Shown here piece after piece: positions 1 to 6,732 of a stretch of 8,297 bases of DNA. Below the pieces are notes generated by a model, which did no database searches, was not told the DNA's origin, and saw nothing but the letters and a program-made list of their open reading frames with translations. How positions within the stretch are numbered: position 1 is the first letter of the stretch; the number at the start of each line of letters is the position of its first letter. Source of the stretch: Verrucomicrobiota bacterium (GTDB lineage Bacteria > Verrucomicrobiota > Verrucomicrobiia > Opitutales > Opitutaceae); NCBI GenBank assembly GCA_023446865.1, contig JAEXPL010000314.1, positions 1 to 8,297 of the forward strand. Direction: 5' to 3'. Position numbers and translations under genes: made by a program.

Positions 1-1455
1 GAAATGGAGCCGCTCCGGTCCCACCCCGCACACACGTGCGGCGGCCGTAGCCTCGTGGCGCCGCACCAGCCCCTTCCAGCGCCGCACCTCCGGCGTGGCG
101 GGCAGCGCGCCGGTCTTCTCGAACGCCTCGCACCACGCCCGCACCTGCGCCGCGCCGGTCGTGTCGCCCAAGCCGGTGTCGCGCACGAAGAGCAGCGCGC
201 GCCACAGCGCCTCGTCCGCCACGGCGTTGGCCCCGGACACCTCGTAGGCGATGTGCACCTCGTGGCCCTGGTCGACCAGCCGACACAGCGTGCCGCCCAT
301 CGAGATCACGTCGTCGTCGGGATGCGGCGACAGCACGAGCACGCGCTTCGGGAAGAGCCCGGCGGATCCCGCGCGCAACGGCCGCGCCGGCGCGTCGCCG
401 GGCGCCGTGCGCGCCGGATCGCGGCCGCCCGGCCAGCCGGTGATCGTGTGCTGCATCTGGTAGAAACCGATGCGGTTCGCCTCGTAGGCGGAACCGTGCA
501 CGCGCAGCAGGTCCTGCAGCCCGCCCTCGTTGTAGTCCTCGTCGGTGAGCTTGAGGATCGCCTTCCGGCACCGGCCCGCAAGCCAGAGGATCGCCCGCCG
601 CGTCATGCGCTCGTCCCAGGCCAGTCCCTGCTCCTCGAGCGGCCCGAGCAGCCAAGGCGTGCGGAAACGCGTGAGCGCCCCGGCCGCCGCGTGGTCGAGC
701 ACGAAGAGCGCGTTGTCGTGGTCCTGCAGGAACGAGGCCGGCACCTGCGCCGTGGCCTCGCCCTCGATCGCGGTGCGCACGACCGCGGCCTTGTGTTGTC
801 CCCACGCCATGAGCACCACGCGCCGCGCCTCGAGGATCGTGCGCACGCCCATCGTCACGGCGCGCCGCGGGGTGTGCTCCTCGCCGCCGAAGTCGGCCGC
901 CGCGTCGCGCCGCGGGTGCGGGTCGAGCGCGACCAGCCGCGTGCGCGACCGCGCGGAGCTGCCCGGCTCGTTGAAGCCGATGTGACCCGTGCGGCCGATA
1001 CCGAGGATCTGGAAATCGATCCCGCCCGCGGCGCGGATCCGTTCCTCGTAGGCGCGGCACTGCGCGTCGACCTCCTCCGGCGCCGTGGTGCCGTCGGGCA
1101 CGTGGGTGTTCGCCGGCACGATGTCGATGTGGTCGAAGAGGTGGCGCTGCATGAAGAACCGGTAGCTCTGCGGATCCTCCGGCGGCAGGGGGTGGTACTC
1201 GTCGAGGTTGAACGTGACGACGTTGGCGAAACTCAGGCCCTCCTCGCGGTGCAGCCGCACCAGCTCGCGGTAGAACGCCACCGGGCTCGAGCCCGTGGCC
1301 AGCCCCAACACCACCGGCGGCCGGCCGGGCGGGCGCGAGCGGATCAGCGCGGCGACCTCGCGGGCGACGGCGGCCGCGGCCTCGGCGCTGCTGGTGAAGA
1401 CCGCCAGCGGCGCGTGCTCGAATCGACTACGGACGACGGGGGTGAGCGGACTCAT
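1..1455 (-). CDS. nagB: Glucosamine-6-phosphate deaminase fused to PIG-L deacetylase domain (C-terminus cut by window)
   Basis: The NagB half converts glucosamine-6-phosphate to fructose-6-phosphate and ammonia in the cytoplasm. The 485 visible residues start at an ATG at 1455 and run off the window. Residues about 15-330 match the NagB/RpiA fold: phosphate loop LATGSSP (52-58), NLDEY with the catalytic-type Asp85, then GIGRTGHIGFNEP (152-164) with His158 and Glu163. E. coli Asp141 of the ring-opening triad is replaced by Thr156. A linker leads to a PIG-L/LmbE N-acetylglucosamine deacetylase-like domain beginning near residue 370, with zinc motif HPDDD at 378-382. Its distal His motif lies outside the window. 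This long fusion is known from Bacteroidetes and Verrucomicrobia, usually around 640 residues, so roughly 150 are missing. An in-frame ATG at 1485 was not chosen because it overlaps the candidate -10 box; no clear Shine-Dalgarno precedes either start. The gene is divergent from an AraC regulator, its likely controller. Confidence 0.93.
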   Translation of the reverse strand, partial: MSPLTPVVRSRFEHAPLAVFTSSAEAAAAVAREVAALIRSRPPGRPPVVLGLATGSSPVAFYRELVRLHREEGLSFANVVTFNLDEYHPLPPEDPQSYRFFMQRHLFDHIDIVPANTHVPDGTTAPEEVDAQCRAYEERIRAAGGIDFQILGIGRTGHIGFNEPGSSARSRTRLVALDPHPRRDAAADFGGEEHTPRRAVTMGVRTILEARRVVLMAWGQHKAAVVRTAIEGEATAQVPASFLQDHDNALFVLDHAAAGALTRFRTPWLLGPLEEQGLAWDERMTRRAILWLAGRCRKAILKLTDEDYNEGGLQDLLRVHGSAYEANRIGFYQMQHTITGWPGGRDPARTAPGDAPARPLRAGSAGLFPKRVLVLSPHPDDDVISMGGTLCRLVDQGHEVHIAYEVSGANAVADEALWRALLFVRDTGLGDTTGAAQVRAWCEAFEKTGALPATPEVRRWKGLVRRHEATAAARVCGVGPERLHF

Positions 1456-1480
1456 GGTCGGGAGGCGGTTCTGTGTCCCG

Positions 1481-1508
1481 ATCATAAACCCGGACGGAGA
1501 ATCGACAA
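1481..1508 (-). promoter_or_regulatory. Candidate sigma-70 promoter for the nagB fusion gene
   Basis: Reading the minus strand, TTGTCG (1508-1503) is followed after 16 bases by TATGAT (1486-1481), four and five matches to the -35 and -10 consensus. Transcription would begin near 1474, about 20 bases before the ATG at 1455, which supports that start over the upstream ATG at 1485. The segment is AT-richer than its surroundings and lies in the 83-bp gap between divergent genes, so the AraC protein may bind here. A small hairpin GGCG-GAAA-CGCC (1511-1522) sits on the regulator side. The call rests on pattern matching only. Confidence 0.4.
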
Positions 1509-1538
1509 CTGGCGGAAACGCCGAAAGATTTAACACAA

Positions 1539-2420
1539 ATGCCACAGTCGAAAACCGACCCGCTCGAGGCCCTCGCCGCCGCCCTGCCCCGGCCCTCGGA
1601 CGCGCTGCTCGGACGCCGCCCCGGCCCGCTGGTGCTGCCCGACAACATCATCTGCTTCCCGCGGCGCTCGGCCCGAGAACTCAACCGCCCCCGGCGCGGC
1701 CGAGCGCTGCACCACCGCTTCGTGCTCATCCTCGCCCTGCGCGGCGACGTGCCCGTATGTGTGGACGATCACGTCGTGCCGCTCGGGGCAGGCGAGGGTC
1801 TGCTCGTCTTCCCGTTTCAGTTCCACCACTACCTGCCCTCGCCCGTTCGGGACCTGCTCTGGGTCTTCATCACGTTCGACCTGGCCGACGCCCAGGATCT
1901 CGCGCCGCTCCACTACCAACCCTTCGCGCTCTCCGCCGAGGTACGCGAGCTCGCCACCCGGCTGATTGCGGCGTACCGCGACGAGGGCCGGATGTCCGAG
2001 CTGCCCGCGCTGCTGCTGGCGCTCCTGCTCGCGCACCTGCGCCGCCAGCAGCACGCCCCGCGGCGCACCGCCGCGCCCGAGTCCGACCCGAGCGTGGTCA
2101 CCCGCGTGAACCAGCTGGCCCACCGCGTGGACCGCCCGGTCTCGGTCAAGGAGCTCGCACACTCGCTCGGGATCAGCCAGAGCCACCTGCGCGCGCGTTT
2201 CCGCGCCTCCTGCGAGGTGAGCCTCGGACGACACCTTCACCGCCTGCGCCTCGAACGCGCCTGCGGCCTGCTCCGCCTCACCCCGGATCGAGTCACCGAG
2301 GTGGCGGCGAAATGTGGTTTCACCTCGATCTACACCTTCAGCCGGGCGTTCCGCGCCGCCTACGGGAAAACGCCGATGGAGTACCGGCGCGGTGCGATCG
2401 TTCCGCGCAGCCGCTCGTGA
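1539..2420 (+). CDS. AraC-family transcriptional regulator
   Basis: This 293-residue protein has the usual size and two-part build of AraC/XylS regulators. Residues about 35-115 look like the N-terminal cupin-type sugar-binding domain: an HHRFVLILALRG strand, then GEGLLVFPFQFHHY, typical of the ligand pocket. Residues about 190-285 hold two helix-turn-helix motifs, VKELAHSLGISQSHLRARF (203-221) and a second at 252-283 with the family signature VAAKCGFTSIYTFSRAFRAAYGKTP. Such proteins bind DNA and commonly switch carbohydrate genes in response to a sugar. The ATG at 1539 follows an AT-rich stretch with only a weak GAAAG ribosome site. The gene is divergent from the NagB fusion, with 83 bp between, so amino-sugar control is the natural guess, but the ligand cannot be read from the sequence. 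It converges with the reductase gene downstream across 60 bp in which I see no convincing terminator. Confidence 0.93.
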   Translation: MPQSKTDPLEALAAALPRPSDALLGRRPGPLVLPDNIICFPRRSARELNRPRRGRALHHRFVLILALRGDVPVCVDDHVVPLGAGEGLLVFPFQFHHYLPSPVRDLLWVFITFDLADAQDLAPLHYQPFALSAEVRELATRLIAAYRDEGRMSELPALLLALLLAHLRRQQHAPRRTAAPESDPSVVTRVNQLAHRVDRPVSVKELAHSLGISQSHLRARFRASCEVSLGRHLHRLRLERACGLLRLTPDRVTEVAAKCGFTSIYTFSRAFRAAYGKTPMEYRRGAIVPRSRS

Positions 2421-2480
2421 CACGACCGGCCCCAAGCCGATCCCGCGAGTCGATCGCTCGTCGCGCGACCGTCCGAATGT

Positions 2481-3662
2481 TCAGCTTTGGCTGAGCCGCT
2501 TCTTCGGCGCCTCGAAATAGGCGGCGTGGGCGCGGCGGAGAATGTCCGGTAGCTGCGCGGCGAACGGGCTCTTCGCCAGCACGCGGGCGAGATCGATCTC
2601 TCCCACCTTCGCAGCGTTCTGGCCCGGGAACCAGTGGTCGGCCTGGCCGAGGAGGTTGTAGCGCATCTTCGCCCACGGCACGAGGTCGAGCCCCTCGCCA
2701 TAGGTCCACAGGCGCAAGATCTCGTTCACGTTGATCTCGCCGGGCACGTCGAAGTAGTACGGCACACCCTCGTTCCAGCGGGCGCACCACTCGGCGCCGT
2801 GCACCTCGACGAGCCGGGCACGCAGCTTCGCCTCCCCTGGCGCGACGAGCTTCGCGGCGTCGGCGATCTGCGGCAGGATGGCCACGTGCTCGTCGAAGTC
2901 GGAAGGCTTCGCGACGCCGAGGCTGAGCGTGTGGATCTCCGGCCGCGCGAAACAGAACAGGTCGTTCCACTGCATCGGCGAGAACGGCGCCGTGAGGCCT
3001 GCCATGAGCGCCGGCCGGTCCTGCAGGCGGCCGCCCTTGTCGTTGGGACTGATGATGAACACGCCCATGTCGTGGCGGCGCGCGGCGGCTATCGCCGGCC
3101 AGTTGAGCTCGTTCACGAAGTACCAGTGCAGGTTCACGTAGTCGAACTCACCGGTCTCGACCGCCGCGAGGATGACATCGGTCGTCGCATGCGTGGAGAA
3201 GCCCACGAAACGCACCCGCCCTTCGCGCTGGAGCTTGCGCGCCTCCGCCAGGCAACCACCCGGGCGAATCGTCCACTCGAGGAGTTGCTGGGTGTTGATC
3301 CCGTGGAAGGAAAGCAGCTCGACGTGCTCAAGCCCGAGGTAGGCCATCGACTTCTCGAACGTCGCGCGGAACTCCGCCGGATCCGCCGTGGGCGCGACCT
3401 TCGTCTGCACCATCATCTTCTCGCGCGGCAGCCGCGGCAGGATGCGCCCCAGCTGCATCTCCGAGGTGCCGTAGCCGCGTGCGGTTTCGATGTGGTTGAT
3501 GCCGAGCGCGAGCGCCCGTTCGATGCATGCCTCGAGGTTCGCCTGCCCGTCGGCCGGGATCTCGCCGGGCGGCACGTCCTGCCACTTGTGCTGGTAACGC
3601 ATTCCCCCGCAGGAGAACACGGGCATCTGCAGCTCGGTGCGGCCGAAACGACGGTAGATCAT
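2481..3662 (-). CDS. Aldo/keto reductase with C-terminal extension, iron-sulfur cysteines lost
   Basis: This 393-residue cytoplasmic NAD(P)H-type oxidoreductase starts with MIYRRFGRTELQMPVFSCGG, the standard opening of the family. AKR active-site positions are recognisable: Tyr64 in IETARGYG, Lys88 in VQTKVAP and His120 in LLSFHG. The usual Asp is Glu59, a variant I recall from this subfamily. After the barrel comes a C-terminal extension (about 275-393). Relatives often carry a 4Fe-4S motif of the type CxxCxxCxxxCP there. Here the matching stretch, WCARWNEGVPYYFDVPGEI (292-310), keeps one cysteine, Cys293, while the following INVNEILRLW and MRYNLLGQADHWFPG match the family. I chose the ATG at 3662, preceded by AAAGGCGGC, over an ATG 57 codons upstream at 3833 whose extra residues look non-native and would cross the divergent neighbour's start. 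The substrate is unknown; a sugar or aldehyde is plausible from the context. Confidence 0.92.
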   Translation of the reverse strand: MIYRRFGRTELQMPVFSCGGMRYQHKWQDVPPGEIPADGQANLEACIERALALGINHIETARGYGTSEMQLGRILPRLPREKMMVQTKVAPTADPAEFRATFEKSMAYLGLEHVELLSFHGINTQQLLEWTIRPGGCLAEARKLQREGRVRFVGFSTHATTDVILAAVETGEFDYVNLHWYFVNELNWPAIAAARRHDMGVFIISPNDKGGRLQDRPALMAGLTAPFSPMQWNDLFCFARPEIHTLSLGVAKPSDFDEHVAILPQIADAAKLVAPGEAKLRARLVEVHGAEWCARWNEGVPYYFDVPGEINVNEILRLWTYGEGLDLVPWAKMRYNLLGQADHWFPGQNAAKVGEIDLARVLAKSPFAAQLPDILRRAHAAYFEAPKKRLSQS

Positions 3663-3761
3663 GCCGCCTTTGAGGCACGCCGTACCGAGCAACGCAAGCC
3701 ATGGCACACCGGCCTGCATTATCGCCGCACCCGCAACGCGTCCGGCACCGGTTCCACCCGC

Positions 3762-3780
3762 CGATTTTTCCGCAAAATCG
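3762..3780. repeat. AT-rich perfect inverted repeat between divergent oxidoreductase genes
   Basis: CGATTTT (3762-3768) and AAAATCG (3774-3780) form a perfect 7-bp inverted repeat with a 5-base spacer. It lies in the 160-bp divergent region (3663-3822), 43 bases before the downstream start codon and about 100 bases before the reductase start. Runs of A and T stand out in this GC-rich window. It could be an operator for a shared regulator. A terminator is less likely because no gene ends here. A minus-strand GATAAT (3723-3718) is a possible -10 for the reductase, without a good -35. Confidence 0.35.
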
Positions 3781-3822
3781 CTAACCCGCCGCCACGCGTT
3801 GCCGATGTTGCAGGGCACACGC

Positions 3823-4893
3823 ATGCCCCACATCTACGCCCACCGCAGCGCCATCCCGAAAACGATGCGGGCCCTCGCCAAGATCGATCCCGCCCCGGGG
3901 TTGAAACTGATCGAGGCGCTCGTCCCGGTGCCCGGCCCCGGGGAAGTGTTGGTGCGGGTGAAGAAGACCGCGCTGAGCTACGCCGCCCTCCACATCGACC
4001 GGTGGGACGCCTGGGCGCAGCGCGCGATCCGGCCGCCCGTGATCGTCGGCCACGAGTTCGCCGGCCTCGTCGCCAGCACCGGGCCGGGCGTGAACGACTT
4101 TCACCCGGGCGAGGTTGTGGTGGCCGAACCAAACGTCGCCTGCGGTATGTGCCGGCATTGCCTCTCCGGTCGCCGTCATCTCTGCCGCGACGCCCGCCGC
4201 CTCGGCCAAACCCAGGATGGAGTCTTCGCCGACTACGTGTGCCTGCCCCAGGGTTGCCTCTGGCACGCCGACCCGCGCGTGCCGATCGACGTGCTCGCCT
4301 GTTTCATCCCGCTCGGCCAGGCCGTGCGCGTGGCCCGCCGCTTCGACCTGCTCGGGGCCAACGTCCTCGTCACCGGTGCCAACGCTCTCGGCTGCATGAC
4401 CGCCGCCATCGCCCACCACGCCGGCGCGCGCAGCGTCGTCGTGGCCGACGCCAATCCCGCGGGGCTCGCTCTCGCCCGCGCGCTCGGGACAACCCATACT
4501 GTGGATACCCGCAGCCAGACCCTCGATCTCGCTTGCCGGGAACTCGGGATCGGCGACGGCTTCGATCTCGGCGTCGAGGCGGCCGGACTTCCCGCGGCTC
4601 TCGGCGACCTGCTCGCCCATCTCCGCCCCGGCGGCCAACTGGCCCTGCTGGGAGCCGAGACCGGCGAAGTCGCCGTCGACGTCCATGCCATTCTCGCCAA
4701 GCAGCTCACCGTGGCCGGGATCGACGACCGCAACAGCGCTTCCGACTGGGAACGACTCACGCAGGTGCTCCGCCACGGCCTGGATCTCGGCGCCGTGATC
4801 ACGCACCGCCTACCGATCGGGAACTTCCGCGAGGCCTTCGACCGCATCGCCGCCGGCGAACCCGGCAAGATCGTGCTCGATTGGGACTGCTGA
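3823..4893 (+). CDS. Threonine-dehydrogenase-like zinc-type dehydrogenase lacking the catalytic zinc site
   Basis: This 356-residue medium-chain dehydrogenase aligns with E. coli L-threonine 3-dehydrogenase (Tdh) at a constant offset of 14 residues through its zinc sites and nucleotide-binding region (compared from memory). The structural zinc cysteines are kept: Cys107, 110, 113 and 121. His77 and Glu78 of VGHEF and the relay His57 are also present. However, catalytic-zinc ligand Cys38 is Ser52, relay Thr40 is Ala54, His90 is Asn104, Asp148 is Ile162, and the Rossmann motif GAGPIG reads GANALG (185-190). Asp209, at the position that binds the NAD ribose, is kept. The protein therefore has the dehydrogenase fold but probably not Tdh chemistry; it may use another substrate or bind without catalysing. 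The ATG at 3823 has a weak GCAGGG ribosome site. An ATG at 3865 would match the E. coli start but lacks one, and in-frame ATGs at 3661 and 3805 would add non-family residues. It is divergent from the aldo/keto reductase. Confidence 0.9.
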   Translation: MPHIYAHRSAIPKTMRALAKIDPAPGLKLIEALVPVPGPGEVLVRVKKTALSYAALHIDRWDAWAQRAIRPPVIVGHEFAGLVASTGPGVNDFHPGEVVVAEPNVACGMCRHCLSGRRHLCRDARRLGQTQDGVFADYVCLPQGCLWHADPRVPIDVLACFIPLGQAVRVARRFDLLGANVLVTGANALGCMTAAIAHHAGARSVVVADANPAGLALARALGTTHTVDTRSQTLDLACRELGIGDGFDLGVEAAGLPAALGDLLAHLRPGGQLALLGAETGEVAVDVHAILAKQLTVAGIDDRNSASDWERLTQVLRHGLDLGAVITHRLPIGNFREAFDRIAAGEPGKIVLDWDC

Positions 4894-4953
4894 GCGGGGA
4901 ACCGCCCAACAACCATCGTCACCCCGCAATCAACGAGGGCTGGCGGTTCCCGC
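4894..4953. repeat. Inverted repeat just after the dehydrogenase-like gene
   Basis: GGGAACCGCC (4897-4906) is perfectly complementary to GGCGGTTCCC (4942-4951). The stem extends by two more pairs (4894-4895 with 4952-4953) across one bulged G. The loop of 35 bases is long for an intrinsic terminator and no T-run follows, so this may be an RNA structure or a protein site. It begins directly behind the stop codon at 4891-4893. The remaining gap to 5023 holds no recognisable gene or clear promoter. Confidence 0.4.
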
Positions 4954-5023
4954 AGACGGCAGAATGGTGGGATCAAAGCTGTTGTGCTACTGTCCACGCC
5001 GAGAACCCGCGTCCACCGCAGCC

Positions 5024-6697
5024 ATGAAGAGAACCTATCTGTTCGTCCTACCTGCCGGCGTGGCAATTGCCGTCGCCGTCGCCCTGCTCCGCACCGCGCC
5101 AGCGGCGTCGCCCCTCTCGCCCGAGCGTGCAATCGCCACACCCCCGAGTCGCGCCATCGCGACCGTCCCGCCCAGCCCGTCCGTCGCGGCATCGCCATGC
5201 CTTGACGACCGCCTCGCCGACCGGGATCTCCTGCGCCGCGTGATCCCTTCGCTCGAGCAACCGGTGGCCGATTGGCGCCACTTCACGCCTGCCACCCTCA
5301 CGGTCGCGCCCGTCCCTGGCCTGCCGCTGGAGTTCACCGTGCAGTCCGTCGCCCGCACGGCCGCACACACCACCTGGATCGGCACCAATCCCGTGCAAGG
5401 CACCACGCTTGTCGCCTGCGGTACGGAGACCCTCTGGGACGCGATCATCACCGTGCCGGGGGCCGATGAATACAGTATCCACGTGACTCCCGACACGGTG
5501 CAGGTCATCGAGACCGCCCATGGCAATGCGGCCTGCGGCCCCGAGAAGCATTCCGGTCTCCGCCTGGCTGCGACGACTTCGGCCACCACCGCCGCACCAT
5601 CAGTCGCCGCCGCCACCTCCACGGGCGTCCAGCAAACCTCCGACCTCTTCGTCCTCTACAGCACCGGGGCGAAGAACAACTGGGGCAGCACCGAGGAGAT
5701 GGTGAACCGCATCACGACGGTGGTCGCCACGATGAACACCTACCTCGCCCAAAGCCAGATCGACAACCTGCGCTGGAATCTCGTCGGTACCGCCGAAGCC
5801 CCCGCCTACACGACCACCGAGAAGCTCGAAGACGACCTCGACCGCCTCGCCGACACCACCACCGAGCTCGGTCGCTTCGCCGCGCTGAAACGCGCCGAGT
5901 ACGGCGCCGACCAGGTCCTGTTCATCGTCGACGGCACCCGCGACTACGCCGGCATCGCCTTCGTTCCGGGCCACCTCGCCGTCGTCCACCATCCCGGCTC
6001 GGCCGCCACTGCCGCCCACGAACTGGCCCACAATTTCGGCTGCCGGCACGATCGGCAGGAAGCCAAAGCCACCGACAGCGACGGCCGCTACTTCTACGGC
6101 CATCGCTACTCCGCCGACGGCCGCGACACGGGCACGATTATGTCGTACGCCGCCAGCGTCGTCCCCTACTACTCCAATCCCGCGATCACCTACCAGGGCT
6201 TCGTCCTCGGCGTCGCCGCCGGCGCACCGAAAGCCGCCGACAATGCCCGTTGGCTGCGCGAACACGCGGAGGACATTGCGGGTCTCGTGCCGTCGAAGAC
6301 GGTGACCGCCCCGGTCATCACCAGCCAGCCGCTCTCCGTCACGGTGGACTCCGGACGCCCGTTCTCGTTGAGCGTCATCGCCACCGGCAACCAGCTCAAC
6401 TACCAGTGGGCCCTCAACGGCGTGGACATCACCGGCGCCACCACCGCCATCTACTCCAAGTATATCAGCACCGCCGCCGACGCCGGGGCCTACACCGTGC
6501 TGGTGAGCAACTCCGCCGGCAGCGTGCGCAGCAACACCGCGACCGTCGCCGTCAGCACCACTCCGACGCAGGGCACCAGCACGACCACCCCCACCGCCTC
6601 CAGCGGCGGTGGCGGCGGCGGAGCGTTCGGGCTCGCCACTGTCTTCGGGCTGCTAACCTTGCTCGGCGCCGCACGCCGGGCTGGTACGCTGCGCTGA
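5024..6697 (+). CDS. Secreted metzincin protease (M12/reprolysin-like) with Ig-like domain and Gly-rich sorting-type tail
   Basis: This 557-residue exported zinc endopeptidase has a signal peptide at 1-28 (MKRTYLFVLP then a hydrophobic core, cleavage near Ala27-Ala28). A propeptide-like region covers about 60-190. The metzincin catalytic domain (about 203-425) carries HELAHNFGCRHD (332-343), that is zinc ligands His332, His336 and His342 with catalytic Glu333. The Met-turn GTIMSYA has Met373, and PYYSNPAITYQG followed by ADNAR are typical of bacterial M12 relatives. An Ig-like domain (about 428-510) has the YQW and AGAYTVLVSN signatures common in verrucomicrobial secreted proteins. The C-terminus has a Thr/Ser-rich linker, Gly6 (528-533), a hydrophobic stretch (534-550) and Arg551-Arg552, resembling GlyGly-CTERM-type surface-sorting tails. 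The start at 5024 was preferred over an ATG at 4964 because it begins directly with the signal peptide; no good Shine-Dalgarno is seen. Substrate unknown. It converges with the archaemetzincin-like gene, 35 bp away. Confidence 0.92.
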   Translation: MKRTYLFVLPAGVAIAVAVALLRTAPAASPLSPERAIATPPSRAIATVPPSPSVAASPCLDDRLADRDLLRRVIPSLEQPVADWRHFTPATLTVAPVPGLPLEFTVQSVARTAAHTTWIGTNPVQGTTLVACGTETLWDAIITVPGADEYSIHVTPDTVQVIETAHGNAACGPEKHSGLRLAATTSATTAAPSVAAATSTGVQQTSDLFVLYSTGAKNNWGSTEEMVNRITTVVATMNTYLAQSQIDNLRWNLVGTAEAPAYTTTEKLEDDLDRLADTTTELGRFAALKRAEYGADQVLFIVDGTRDYAGIAFVPGHLAVVHHPGSAATAAHELAHNFGCRHDRQEAKATDSDGRYFYGHRYSADGRDTGTIMSYAASVVPYYSNPAITYQGFVLGVAAGAPKAADNARWLREHAEDIAGLVPSKTVTAPVITSQPLSVTVDSGRPFSLSVIATGNQLNYQWALNGVDITGATTAIYSKYISTAADAGAYTVLVSNSAGSVRSNTATVAVSTTPTQGTSTTTPTASSGGGGGGAFGLATVFGLLTLLGAARRAGTLR

Positions 6698-6706
6698 ACA
6701 GACCGC

Positions 6707-6722
6707 CCCGAGCCGCTCCGGG
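6707..6722. terminator. Weak hairpin between convergent genes
   Basis: CCCGAG (6707-6712) can pair with CTCCGGG (6716-6722) with one bulged C and a 3-base loop. It lies in the 35-bp gap between two convergent stop codons, where a shared terminator would be expected. There is no T-run on either strand, so the call is tentative. Confidence 0.25.
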
Positions 6723-6732
6723 CAGCTTCGCC

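Noticed and set aside
4..1533. A 509-codon open frame on the plus strand opposite the nagB fusion
   Set aside because: It is Arg/Ala/Gly/His-rich with no domain, whereas the minus strand gives clear NagB and PIG-L motifs through the same DNA. High GC content creates such antisense open frames.
2460..2469. Palindrome GTCGCGCGAC between the AraC and reductase genes, as a terminator
   Set aside because: It is too short to form a hairpin with a loop, has no T-run, and is expected by chance in such GC-rich DNA.
1295..2494. A 399-codon plus-strand frame overlapping the AraC gene
   Set aside because: It is a Pro/Arg/Ala-rich shadow frame; the AraC helix-turn-helix signature lies in the other plus-strand frame.
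3663..3833. A 57-residue N-terminal extension of the aldo/keto reductase
   Set aside because: The family begins at MIYRRFGRTE, which has an AAAGG ribosome site before it. The extension would also occupy the control region and overlap the divergent gene.
3781..4806. A 341-codon minus-strand frame opposite the dehydrogenase-like gene
   Set aside because: It is antisense to a gene with many family-specific residues, and its Gly/Glu/Val/His-rich product matches nothing I know.
2634..5027. A 797-codon open frame on the plus strand
   Set aside because: It runs antisense to the aldo/keto reductase and then out of frame through the dehydrogenase gene. Its composition is low-complexity Arg/Pro/His without motifs.
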